Source: Lactiplantibacillus daowaiensis (GTDB taxonomy: Bacteria; Bacillota; Bacilli; Lactobacillales; Lactobacillaceae). From it: DNA of 64,000 nt. The notes beneath the pieces are model-generated. The model did no database searches, was not told the origin of the DNA, and worked only from the letters and a program-made list of their open reading frames with translations. The stretch is from contig NZ_BJDJ01000001.1 of NCBI RefSeq assembly GCF_005405085.1, forward strand, positions 62,001-126,000, written 5' to 3'. Made by a program: the position numbers and the translations under genes. How positions within the stretch are numbered: the stretch's first letter is position 1; the number at the start of each line of letters is the position of its first letter. This document shows positions 24,829 to 32,873 of this stretch, piece by piece.

Positions 24829-25022
24829 TTGGCTGTAGGTCAGCAGTAATGGAAGTCGCCGTGCAAATGGCGATAGTTCGACGGTACTTTCGGCGAACTT
24901 ACCCCATCAGCATCTTTTAAGCTTGGATAAACCCGCCAAGCTTAAAAGTGAGGTTTGAGACCGTCCTTTGGCTCGAACCGGTCGCCACGGCTACTGGAAT
25001 TATTGCTGACCGGAAGCCGCAA
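24829..25022. repeat. Structured palindromic intergenic element
   Basis: About 195 bases between convergent genes. Outer arms pair imperfectly over about 30 bases (GGTCAGCAGTAATGG near 24838 with ATTATTGCTGACC ending 25011, plus GGCT/AGCC outside). Inside are a 13-bp perfect hairpin CTTTTAAGCTTGG (24914-24926) / CCAAGCTTAAAAG (24936-24948), a GGTTTGAG/CTCGAACC stem, and short CGCC/GGCG and GTTCG/CGAAC stems. No open frame. Either a repeat-family element or a structured RNA. Confidence 0.6.
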
Positions 25023-25042
25023 ACATCCGTTTTCTCGTTCAG

Positions 25043-25420
25043 CTAAGCTAAATAAACCAAGATAAATGCAATCAATGCTGGCAACCCTTGCACCACAATA
25101 ATTGATTTACTAGCGGTCGCACTACCATAGACGGCCGCTACCATCACGCAAGCTAAGAAAAACAGCGTAACTCCAGTACTGGCTGCGGCCGGGACCACAA
25201 ATAAACTAAACAAAATCCCAACTGCTAAAAAACCATTATATAAGCCTTGATTACCAAATAACGTCTTTACTTCTGGCATTTGAAGTAACCGCCGGGGTAC
25301 CCCAAATGCGCGAGACGCCATCTCACTATCCGCGTTAAACATCTCCAACCATAAAATAAATAAATGTTCCGCGGCAACTAAAATCGCCATGATCATTGCT
25401 GCAATTGCCATCACGTTCAT
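25043..25420 (-). CDS. DUF1304 family membrane protein
   Basis: About 125 residues, four helices, matching DUF1304 (a first helix with AAEHLFILWLEMF, then LFGNQGLYNGFLAVG). I place the start at the ATG at 25420 (GAGG eight bases upstream) rather than 25426. Function unknown for the family. It stands alone. Confidence 0.82.
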   Translation of the reverse strand: MNVMAIAAMIMAILVAAEHLFILWLEMFNADSEMASRAFGVPRRLLQMPEVKTLFGNQGLYNGFLAVGILFSLFVVPAAASTGVTLFFLACVMVAAVYGSATASKSIIVVQGLPALIAFILVYLA

Positions 25421-25542
25421 CCCCATTTCCTCAGTTAATCTTAGTTTAGCAAATTTAACTAACTGAATAAACTTAGGGCCCTTCTAAAAAGCGGCAAGCC
25501 ACACAGTCGTGACTTGCCGCTTCATTATTATTAGTTTAATCG

Positions 25543-27048
25543 TTACATGCCAGGCATCCAAACATCTTCTGGTTTAACACCTTGTTCTTCCGCAAACGCA
25601 TTGCGTAAAGTATCCATATCCATTAAATGATAAGTCTTTGGATGATCTGGATCATATGATTCGATTTGGGCCATCATCCCACCATCTTCATGTTCGATGA
25701 TGTGGCAATGGTACATGTAAACCCCAGTCAAATCAAACCGAACTTGAATCCGGACCGTTTCACCAGGATTGACCCCAACCGTATCCTTCAAACCATGTTC
25801 ATTCGGATAGACTGGGCCGCCATTGCGTGATAAGACTCTGAATTGCGTCCCATGCACGTGGAATGGATGAACCATACCGTTTTCGGTACTATTCGTGTTC
25901 CGAATCTCCCAAATCGCAACATCATGAACCTTTTGACGGGCATCGATTCGTTGCATATCGAACTTCTTACCGTCCATCGCAACTTCTTCATCCATCCCGT
26001 CCATCGTAATCTTGCGCACTGATAACCCAGGGGTTGGTTCTTCGGCCGGCAAATCAACCAAATGATCAGGTAACGTCGTATCATCTGGGGCAAAAGCCTT
26101 GATTCGGAAGTGGACCAACGGCGTATCATCAGTCATTAGCGTGACTTCATCGCCTGGTTGATACTTGCCAAAGTCGACGATGATTTCATCACGTTCCGCA
26201 CAAGTTAACATCACTTTATCCATGTAAACCGGTGCTGGCATGATACCACCATCTGAACCGACTTGCGCAAAGGTCAAATCATCGTCAAAGTGCAACCGCC
26301 ATTCACGCCGGTTAGACCCGTTCAAGATCCGCAACCGGACGCGTTGGGTGGTGACATCAAAGTATGGATTAACGGTCCCGTTGATCAGCGCCGTATGGCC
26401 TTGAACACCATCTGGATCGTAGTCAGCTCGATAATCGAATTGGTTATCTTCATGAAATTCACGATCTTGTAAAACCAATGGAATATCATCGACCCCATAA
26501 TTGCGTGGGAATGGGAGTTGATCTTCAACGTCATCTTGAATAATGACCATTGCCGCTAATCCCTTCCAAACTTGGGTCGCTGTCGATGGACATGGATGCG
26601 CATGTAACCAAGTCGTCGCGGCTGGTTGCATCACGTCAAAGTCAATGTGATTGGTCTGCCCGGGATAAACCGGTGCATGACAACCACCGTCAGTGATTGG
26701 CCCTGGTACATCTAACCCATGCCAATGGAACGTGGTTAATTCTGGTAACTTATTTTTCAAATCAATATGGGTATGCTTGCCATTGCGAAAAACTAACGTC
26801 TGGCCTAAAAAGCCTGCATTGTAACCCCATGTTTTCGTCTTCTTCCCAGGTAAGAACTGGGTTTCACTCGCTTCAGCAGTAACAGTATAATAATCATCCG
26901 TTGCCGTTTGCTTATCTGGCTTCAATAATGGTGGCACTGCCAATGGTTGCGGTGCAATCGTTGGTGTTTTTAAAGGAATGTATCCTCCATCATGCGTATT
27001 AAAAGCTGGTTCATCAAAAAAATAATCAGTATAGACTTTCTTTGCCAT
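25543..27048 (-). CDS. Multicopper oxidase (laccase-like, cytoplasmic)
   Basis: 501 residues, three cupredoxin domains. All four copper motifs are intact: FHWHGLDVPG and WLHAHPC (domain 1), HPFHVHGTQF and MYHCHIIEHEDGGMM (domain 3), the last giving the type 1 Cys, His and axial Met. It should oxidise phenolics, amines or metal ions with oxygen reduced to water. No signal peptide or Tat motif is seen. From the literature, L. plantarum multicopper oxidases have been linked to degradation of biogenic amines; that this is the same gene is inference. RBS AGAGGGG; two cre-like sites lie upstream. Confidence 0.93.
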   Translation of the reverse strand: MAKKVYTDYFFDEPAFNTHDGGYIPLKTPTIAPQPLAVPPLLKPDKQTATDDYYTVTAEASETQFLPGKKTKTWGYNAGFLGQTLVFRNGKHTHIDLKNKLPELTTFHWHGLDVPGPITDGGCHAPVYPGQTNHIDFDVMQPAATTWLHAHPCPSTATQVWKGLAAMVIIQDDVEDQLPFPRNYGVDDIPLVLQDREFHEDNQFDYRADYDPDGVQGHTALINGTVNPYFDVTTQRVRLRILNGSNRREWRLHFDDDLTFAQVGSDGGIMPAPVYMDKVMLTCAERDEIIVDFGKYQPGDEVTLMTDDTPLVHFRIKAFAPDDTTLPDHLVDLPAEEPTPGLSVRKITMDGMDEEVAMDGKKFDMQRIDARQKVHDVAIWEIRNTNSTENGMVHPFHVHGTQFRVLSRNGGPVYPNEHGLKDTVGVNPGETVRIQVRFDLTGVYMYHCHIIEHEDGGMMAQIESYDPDHPKTYHLMDMDTLRNAFAEEQGVKPEDVWMPGM

Positions 27049-27103
27049 TATGACATCCCCTCTAAAATTCTAAACAGTTATTACAAATTGATTCACAACT
27101 AAG

Positions 27104-27117
27104 TGTCAGCGCTTACT
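27104..27117 (-). promoter_or_regulatory. Cre-like site 1 upstream of multicopper oxidase
   Basis: On the minus strand AGTAAGCGCTGACA, one mismatch (first T) from the core cre TGNAANCGNWNNCW. It pairs with a second near-identical copy 49 bases upstream. Confidence 0.5.
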
Positions 27118-27152
27118 GATACCGTCTTTAGTTTAGAATTGTTTCAATTGAG

Positions 27153-27166
27153 TGTCAACGTTTACA
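27153..27166 (-). promoter_or_regulatory. Cre site 2 upstream of multicopper oxidase
   Basis: On the minus strand TGTAAACGTTGACA, full match to the core TGNAANCGNWNNCW. With site 1 it forms a direct repeat AGTGTCARCGYTTAC on the plus strand. CcpA or another LacI-family regulator could bind both. Confidence 0.6.
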
Positions 27167-27256
27167 GGGTGTTATTTTTTAAACGTAATTGACCGTTTTC
27201 TTCTATAGTAACCAGCCTGTTAGTTGTGCCATTTTCCACGATCATAATGAAAAGAT

Positions 27257-27289
27257 AAAAAAAGAACCTAACCCCAAAGTCAGATTCTT
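27257..27289 (-). terminator. Terminator of matrixin transcript
   Basis: On the minus strand AAGAATCTGAC, loop TTTGGG, then GTTAGGTTCTT with two G-U pairs and seven T. It lies 150 bases after the matrixin stop, so the message has a long 3' end with a CCTCGG/CCGAGG hairpin (about 27317-27344). Confidence 0.75.
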
Positions 27290-27438
27290 CGTTTACTATC
27301 TTTATTAAACGACCCACGCCTCGGCTTATCTTCAACCGAGGTTGGAAGATCGACTAGTTGCGTCAATTCAGCAACCGAGTGGGGTTTAGTACTTACTAAT
27401 GGTGATCCTCCGTAATTGATAGCCGCAATCAGCTCAGC

Positions 27439-28017
27439 CTACTGTAAACTTAATGAACTCTTGCCAACCGGCATCAAATCCCGTTTGGCAACGGCCGTCT
27501 TATCAACACCCGCAATGCCGTTGTAACGATTATTTGCCATCATTACACTGTGCGAATTGCTGCTATGTTGAAGACCGATCACATGACCTAATTCATGTTC
27601 AGCCACATGGACTCGATCAGCCTTAGAGTATTTATAAGTCGACAAATTCTTACGCAATAATTTAACCGTCGCGCTCGTAAAGTAGCCCGCCGAATCAGCT
27701 TTCGTAAACGTAATTCCGGCCAACATATGGTACTTACCAGTTGTTGCCGTGCTCGTTGTCAAGACAATATCATGATCTTTGGATGTGCCAGCGACAAATT
27801 TAAAGTCACCAGTCTTATTCCAAGCCTTGATTGCCTTTTCATAAACACTCCGGTAATACGTTGACTTGGTATTAAATACATAGGTCACCTCTGGATGCCG
27901 CCAGCGGTGACTACTGAAAGGGGTGGCTGCTGAAGAGGCTTCAGCGATACTGCCAATATTTAAGGTCAACAGTACCGCAAGAACCATTAAAACCAACCGC
28001 ATTCTCTTTCTCATCAT
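27439..28017 (-). CDS. Secreted matrixin-type zinc metalloprotease
   Basis: About 192 residues from the ATG at 28017 (GAAGG 7 bases upstream; the frame also opens at 28056). Signal peptide (RMRLVLMVLAVLLTLNIG, cut after AEA), then an M10/matrixin catalytic domain with zinc motif HVAEHELGHVIGLQHS (HExxHxxGxxH) and the Met-turn SVMMANNRY. There is no propeptide cysteine switch and no extra domain, so it is a minimal secreted protease. Its substrate is unknown, perhaps a surface protein or host/plant peptide. Confidence 0.9.
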   Translation of the reverse strand: MMRKRMRLVLMVLAVLLTLNIGSIAEASSAATPFSSHRWRHPEVTYVFNTKSTYYRSVYEKAIKAWNKTGDFKFVAGTSKDHDIVLTTSTATTGKYHMLAGITFTKADSAGYFTSATVKLLRKNLSTYKYSKADRVHVAEHELGHVIGLQHSSNSHSVMMANNRYNGIAGVDKTAVAKRDLMPVGKSSLSLQ

Positions 28018-28238
28018 TGTGGTACCTTCTTTCGCTTCACTGAAGGTAGCTATCAATGTGCCTTTAGTTTAAGGCCAGCTACCTGTAATTTTTTCATTCA
28101 GTGTCTGAAATTCCCCAAAAATATCACGTGTCCTGAATTTTCCGTGTTAGTTAATTAGGCAATCCAATCTTTTTAAGTACCGCTCAAATCCAAGTGGTAA
28201 GATGGACTTATTCTTAAAGAATGGAAGTGTCGCCTAAT

Positions 28239-28907
28239 ATGTCTATCAGCAAAAGTATCGTACAACAGGCGCTTTTACTTATCAAACCCGGAATGACGGT
28301 TGGGTTTGGTGGTGGTTCAACCGTGGGCTTATTGGTAAAGCAAGCCGCTAACCTTATCAACGAAGTACAAGTTTTAACCCCTTCACCAACTACTCGCCAG
28401 TTGGCAACTGTGCTCGGTTATACCGTGATCGATCCCCAATATTGCGACCGAATCGACCTGGCATTTGATGGTTGTGACCAGCTTGATCACCACCATTCCG
28501 CACTCAAAAGTGGTGGTGGTATTCATACCAATGAAAAAATAATCGCAACCCTGGCCGATGAGTATTGGCTAATGGCGCCGCAAGCCAAGCTAGTCAACGA
28601 ATTTGACACCAAGGACCCCTTGGTTTTAGAAGTCTTACCGTATGCGCTTGCATTAGTTATGCATAAAGTTGCATCTTTGGGTGGTCAACCAACCGTTCGT
28701 ACGGCCGAAAATCGAGACGGGATGACGCTCACTGACAATGGTAATTTCATTATTGATTGCCACTTTCCAAGCTACCATAATCTGCCTAAAATTAACCAAC
28801 AGTTATCAGCTTTAGCTGGTGTAGTTGAGACCTCCTATTTCGACCATTTAGTGACCAATGCGATTATTGGTAACCCCGAAAATGACACCATAAATTACTT
28901 ATATTAA
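28239..28907 (+). CDS. rpiA: Ribose-5-phosphate isomerase A family
   Basis: About 222 residues. Phosphate loop GFGGGSTVGLL near 20-30; active-site FDGCDQLD (canonical FDGADEVD: first Asp kept, Glu replaced by Gln), LKSGGGIHTNEKIIA keeping the Lys and the Glu base. It interconverts ribose-5-P and ribulose-5-P. The sequence is more divergent than a housekeeping RpiA, so it may be a paralog used for a pentose or an analogue. Two starts are possible (28221 and 28239); the second has GGAAG upstream. A nucleoside hydrolase elsewhere in the window also releases ribose. Confidence 0.85.
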   Translation: MSISKSIVQQALLLIKPGMTVGFGGGSTVGLLVKQAANLINEVQVLTPSPTTRQLATVLGYTVIDPQYCDRIDLAFDGCDQLDHHHSALKSGGGIHTNEKIIATLADEYWLMAPQAKLVNEFDTKDPLVLEVLPYALALVMHKVASLGGQPTVRTAENRDGMTLTDNGNFIIDCHFPSYHNLPKINQQLSALAGVVETSYFDHLVTNAIIGNPENDTINYLY

Positions 28908-29593
28908 ATTTTGTTTACAAGAGTAAATTTTAATAAATATTAATAATTTAAGCGATTAATTGTGTATAATTTATTCGTATAAAATGGCATTTACTATTAA
29001 TGATGCTTATTACGTTTTTAATCAACTGCGCTTATCAGTCGCTAAATGTCATCGGTATAGAAACCTGTTACGACGGTAATTATAGCATTTAAGCGCTTAC
29101 AATAATAGCAAAACTAGTATTATTCTTTATAATCATTAATAATACCTATCCTGATAGGTACAATTTAGATGGGTCATTTTACTAACTAAAACGAGTATTA
29201 TGATTACTTATGAAATTGGCGAATTAGTATTGTTTTTTGAACGCGCTGATTAGACATCTATTGACGGCTAATAACCGTTCTAAACTACGCGCGTTAGTTA
29301 TCACTAGCAACTGACGATAACAGGTGCTAACTATTCCCTATCAAGTTCAATTATTAGGTCATAAAGGTTGCTTATCAGGTCGTGATTAATCGAATTGGCT
29401 AGCGTCAATGAGTTTGCATAAAAATTAGCAGATTATTGGCTAAACAGCGCAATTACCATTAGAAATGCAAATTACTAATCAGCCGATAAACTTCAATCAT
29501 CAGGATTATCAGGTCAAGCTTTAGCCGGATAATGGGTATTAACAATGGTAATAATCAAGATATTCGGTATTTAGCCAAAAATTATATCATTAT
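28908..29593. other. AT-rich gene-free stretch between convergent genes
   Basis: About 690 bases with no frame of coding quality, much lower GC than the flanks, and many ATTA/TTAAT words. It includes a palindrome TAAGCGCTTA (about 29090-29099) resembling a cre with one mismatch, and weak repeats such as AAAACTAGTATTATTC / AAAACGAGTATTATGA. For two convergent genes this length is unexpected; perhaps a decayed gene or an unrecognised RNA. Confidence 0.6.
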
Positions 29594-29628
29594 AAAAAGC
29601 ACTTGGATTGATTAATCCAAGTGCTTTT
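29594..29628. terminator. Bidirectional terminator
   Basis: AAAAGCACTTGGATT / AATCCAAGTGCTTTT, just after the amtB stop. Confidence 0.93.
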
Positions 29629-29639
29629 CTGCATTCAAT

Positions 29640-30956
29640 TCATCGGAATCGCTCATGACCATTCAGTAATTGTGATAATTGTCCTTTGAACTCATCACTA
29701 TGCCGTTCAATTTCCGTCAACTGGGTACTCATTGTCACTGTGTAATCAGCAACCTCCCCATGTTCGCCTTGATCAAGTCCTAACTTTTCTTCAGCGACAT
29801 CGACCCGCATTTTAACAAAGCGTTTCAGTACAACGATAATCACGATGCAAAGTACTGTTGTAAAAATAATCGTAAACGCCGTTGCCAGCAGTTGCAGCCC
29901 GAATAACTTGAAGCCACCGCCATAAAACAAGCCATTCAAGCTAATCGACCCATTGACCGTCTTAGTGGCAAATAGCCCAGTCAAAACACTGCCAACGATC
30001 CCTGAAACACCATGGCAGCCAAACGCATCAAGGGCATCGTCAATACCTAACCGTGGCTTCAACAATGTAATAAAGCCGTAGCTCGTTAACGTTGCAATAA
30101 GACCAATGCTAAACGCCCCGGTAGTCGTAACATACCCGCACGCAGGTGTGATGCCGACTAACCCACAGAGGGTCCCGGTACACACACCGACTAAAGTTGG
30201 TTTACCCTTGGTTAACATATCTAAGACCATCCAAGTCATCATCGACGTCGCAGTCGCGACTGTCGTGGTCAAGAACGCTTGGATCGCGATACCATTCATT
30301 GCTAACGCTGAACCAGCGTTAAACCCATACCACCCGATCCATAAGATGGCTGTTCCCAATAACACCCATAAAATATTGTAGTGCTGTGTTTCATGTTTGC
30401 CATAGTTATATCGCGGTCCTAAGAAAGCCGATAAAACGAGTGCCGTAATCCCCGCATTAATATGAACCACGGTGCCACCGGCAAAGTCGATCACCCCTAA
30501 GTGGGCCAAAATACCGTTATCCCAAACCATATGCACCATTGGATAATAAATCAACACCGACCAACAAATAATAAAGGCCAGTAAAAATTTAAACCGAATG
30601 CGACCAACCACCGCGCCAACAAATAATGCTGGCGTGATAATCGCAAACATCATTTGAAAGATTAAGTAGAGGCCATTTGGAATCTTAGTCGCTGTCAGGG
30701 CGGTTAAATGAACGCCATGCAGCCATAACGCTTGTAAATTACCGACAATCCCACCTAAGTTACCTGAAAACGACAGTGAATAACCAACGAGTAGCCATAG
30801 TAAAATCGCTAACCCACAAATCATAAATACCGACAACATCGTATTGACCACATTCCGTTTAGACACTAGGCCACCGTAAAAGAACGCTAAACCGGGTGTC
30901 ATAAACAATACCAATATGCTAGATAAAACCAAGAACGTTGAGTTCGCAGCACTCAT
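29640..30956 (-). CDS. amtB: Ammonium transporter
   Basis: About 438 residues, eleven helices, Amt/MEP family. Ammonium pore residues are present: twin histidines in GGTVVHINAG and FGCHGVSGIVG, and the GxxxxxGY segments. The cytoplasmic C-terminal tail (about 60 residues, rich in Glu/Gln) is where a PII protein GlnK would dock, but no glnK gene lies next to it here. I prefer ATG 30956 (TTGGGG upstream) over 30980, which falls in the GlnR/-10 region. Controlled by a GlnR box. Confidence 0.95.
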   Translation of the reverse strand: MSAANSTFLVLSSILVLFMTPGLAFFYGGLVSKRNVVNTMLSVFMICGLAILLWLLVGYSLSFSGNLGGIVGNLQALWLHGVHLTALTATKIPNGLYLIFQMMFAIITPALFVGAVVGRIRFKFLLAFIICWSVLIYYPMVHMVWDNGILAHLGVIDFAGGTVVHINAGITALVLSAFLGPRYNYGKHETQHYNILWVLLGTAILWIGWYGFNAGSALAMNGIAIQAFLTTTVATATSMMTWMVLDMLTKGKPTLVGVCTGTLCGLVGITPACGYVTTTGAFSIGLIATLTSYGFITLLKPRLGIDDALDAFGCHGVSGIVGSVLTGLFATKTVNGSISLNGLFYGGGFKLFGLQLLATAFTIIFTTVLCIVIIVVLKRFVKMRVDVAEEKLGLDQGEHGEVADYTVTMSTQLTEIERHSDEFKGQLSQLLNGHERFR

Positions 30957-30984
30957 AATCACAACCCCAATCTGTACCATTTGA

Positions 30985-31001
30985 TGTTAGAAATTATAAC
31001 A
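30985..31001 (-). promoter_or_regulatory. GlnR box overlapping the amtB -10
   Basis: TGTTAGAAATTATAACA fits TGTNA-N7-TNACA exactly. On the minus strand it contains TATAAT, so GlnR would block the promoter when nitrogen is plentiful. Confidence 0.85.
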
Positions 31002-31327
31002 TTGGTAATTAAAAAAAGGTGAGAATATTGATAAAAAAAGTTATTTTTGGCTTAATTAGCCGATGCGTTACGTTAATTTAGTGACTTTCACTAAGTTGGA
31101 CGTGACCTTTTATCACATCAAATCATCTTATTAATTATCTTAAGTAAAGGTCGGCTAACAACCTGGCTATCATGAATAAGCACTTAAGATAATAAACAAC
31201 TCAGTATTAAAGCGGTTGCGTCATTGACACGCCAGTGGCAGCGTTGTAAGCTAACAATCGTTACATTATAAAATGATTAAATTTTACATACTTAGTTTCT
31301 TAATAATTAAATGGAGGTACATAGTTT
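31002..31327. other. Divergent region between amtB and L-HicDH genes
   Basis: No gene. Contains the upstream part of the amtB promoter region and the hydroxyisocaproate dehydrogenase promoter at 31244-31272. The rest is AT-rich without a clear signal. Confidence 0.6.
31244..31272 (+). promoter_or_regulatory. Sigma-A promoter of L-HicDH gene
   Basis: TTGTAA, 17 bases, TATAAA, followed by a 50-base leader and GGAGG before the ATG. A small palindrome TAACAATCGTTA fills the spacer. Confidence 0.75.
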
Positions 31328-32290
31328 ATGCGCAAATATGCCATTATCGGCGTCGGCCACGTTGGTGCGACCGTTGCCTACACCCTAGTTTGTAAAGGAA
31401 TTGCTGATGAACTGATTTTAATTGATACTAACGCTGCCAAAGCACGAGCGGAACAATTGGATCTACAAGATGCCCAAGCGCGGTTGGATAGTCGCACGAT
31501 TATTAAAATCAATGATTACGCTGAATTAGCTGATACAGACATCTTATTTATTACCAGCGGCAACATCCATGCCTTAGATCACGCTTCTGGTAACCGCTGG
31601 GCCGAGTTTGAATATACCAAAGAAATTGTTCAAACTATCGCGCCAAAAGTAAAAGCAGCCGGCTTTAACGGTGTTGCTATTGATACGATGAATCCGTGTG
31701 ATGCCATCACCCACTATTTCCAACGGGCGACCGGCTTATCACGTGCCCAAGTTTTCGGTACTGGCACCTTTCTAGATACCGCACGGATGCAAAAAGTCGT
31801 GGCTGAAGTGTTTGATTGTGATCCCAAAAATGTGAGTGGTTACGTTTACGGCGAACATGGTGAATCCCAATTTACCGCTTGGTCTACGGTTCAAGTGAAT
31901 GGCGTGCCAATTCAAGATTTAGTCGCGAGTCATCACTTAGATTTAGACGCCCTCGAGGCTGAAGCCCGGCATGGTGGTTGGGCCGTTCATTCTGGTAAAG
32001 GTTATACGAGCTTTGCCATTGCAACTTGTGCCGTTAAATTAAGTGAAGCCGTCTTCGCTAACGCTCGGTTAGCCTGTCCAGTATCCGCGTACAGCGAGCA
32101 GTTCGGCACTTACGTTGGGCAACCCGCGATCATCGGCAAACATGGCGTTGAAAGTGTCACAACCTTGGCTTTAACCACTGATGAACAAGCCAAGTTTAAA
32201 AATTCTGCCCAAACGATTATCGAAAAGTTCCACGCTTTTGATGATGTTTTAGCCGCAGCACCCGTGACTACCGTTCAAAAACCAGCTTAA
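31328..32290 (+). CDS. hicD: L-2-hydroxyisocaproate dehydrogenase (LDH/MDH family)
   Basis: 320 residues, NAD-dependent L-2-hydroxyacid dehydrogenase that reduces branched 2-oxo acids from amino-acid breakdown. NAD motif GVGHVGATVAY, active-site GEHGESQFTAWSTV (His) and FGTGTFLDTARM (Arg). The mid region resembles the Weissella/Lactobacillus confusus L-HicDH I recall (GTGTxLDTARMQ, KGYTSxxxAT) more than LDH proper. In lactobacilli it serves redox balance and aroma formation from leucine, isoleucine or phenylalanine. Strong RBS GGAGG; terminator follows. Confidence 0.88.
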   Translation: MRKYAIIGVGHVGATVAYTLVCKGIADELILIDTNAAKARAEQLDLQDAQARLDSRTIIKINDYAELADTDILFITSGNIHALDHASGNRWAEFEYTKEIVQTIAPKVKAAGFNGVAIDTMNPCDAITHYFQRATGLSRAQVFGTGTFLDTARMQKVVAEVFDCDPKNVSGYVYGEHGESQFTAWSTVQVNGVPIQDLVASHHLDLDALEAEARHGGWAVHSGKGYTSFAIATCAVKLSEAVFANARLACPVSAYSEQFGTYVGQPAIIGKHGVESVTTLALTTDEQAKFKNSAQTIIEKFHAFDDVLAAAPVTTVQKPA

Positions 32291-32295
32291 CGCTT

Positions 32296-32327
32296 AGCGT
32301 TTGGGTCTCGACCCAAACGCTTTTTTT
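32296..32327 (+). terminator. Intrinsic terminator of L-HicDH gene
   Basis: AGCGTTTGGGT, CTCG, ACCCAAACGCT, T7. Confidence 0.94.
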
Positions 32328-32558
32328 ATACACTAAGCTGATAGTCACAGTTAATTAATTGATTAACGTAACCGGTTCAATCCTTTAGTAGCCTAGCTTT
32401 TGACAGAACTTATAATTATTACAAAACTAATATTTATTAAAAATTACCCACTTTTTGTTAAAAATATACAATTTCACTGCCACCGACCGGCAAAAGATGG
32501 TAGAATTTCACTTAGGATATTATTTAAGACGTTTACTATTTTTGATGGGATGATGGGT

Positions 32559-32822
32559 ATGCAACAACCAACTAACCGCCACCGGTGGCTCATGATTATC
32601 GGTTTAACGATTATTAGTGTGGGTTGTGCCCTATTGGGTAAATGGGGCCGTACGGTGAGTGTCATTTTAATTGGACTAGCGTTAGCCGCCTTAACTAGTG
32701 CTTGTCTCCGGTTTTGCAGGGTCCGGGGATTCAGTCAAACTAGCGGCATGTTATGGTCACTAGTCATTGCTGCTGGCTATGTATTAGCTATTCTAGGCAG
32801 CTACGACTACTTTCGGGGTTAG
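32559..32822 (+). CDS. Small membrane protein, 87 residues
   Basis: The open frame reaches back to 32400, but the upstream part is AT-rich and polar and lacks a binding site; the ATG at 32559 has GGGATGATGGG upstream. Three helices (LMIIGLTIISVGCALLG, VSVILIGLALAALTS, MLWSLVIAAGYVLAILG). No family recognised. Confidence 0.6.
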   Translation: MQQPTNRHRWLMIIGLTIISVGCALLGKWGRTVSVILIGLALAALTSACLRFCRVRGFSQTSGMLWSLVIAAGYVLAILGSYDYFRG

Positions 32823-32834
32823 CAATTGACTTAC

Positions 32835-32872
32835 AAAAAAGACGTTTGGCAGTTTTAGCCAAACGTCTTTTT
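32835..32872. terminator. Bidirectional terminator
   Basis: AAAAAGACGTTTGGC / GCCAAACGTCTTTTT between convergent small protein and MFS genes. Confidence 0.93.
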
Positions 32873-32873
32873 G

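Noticed and set aside
28984-29082. 32-codon frame in the AT-rich gap (starts MAFTINDAYYV)
   Set aside because: No binding site and no similarity I recognise; could be a gene remnant but not supportable.
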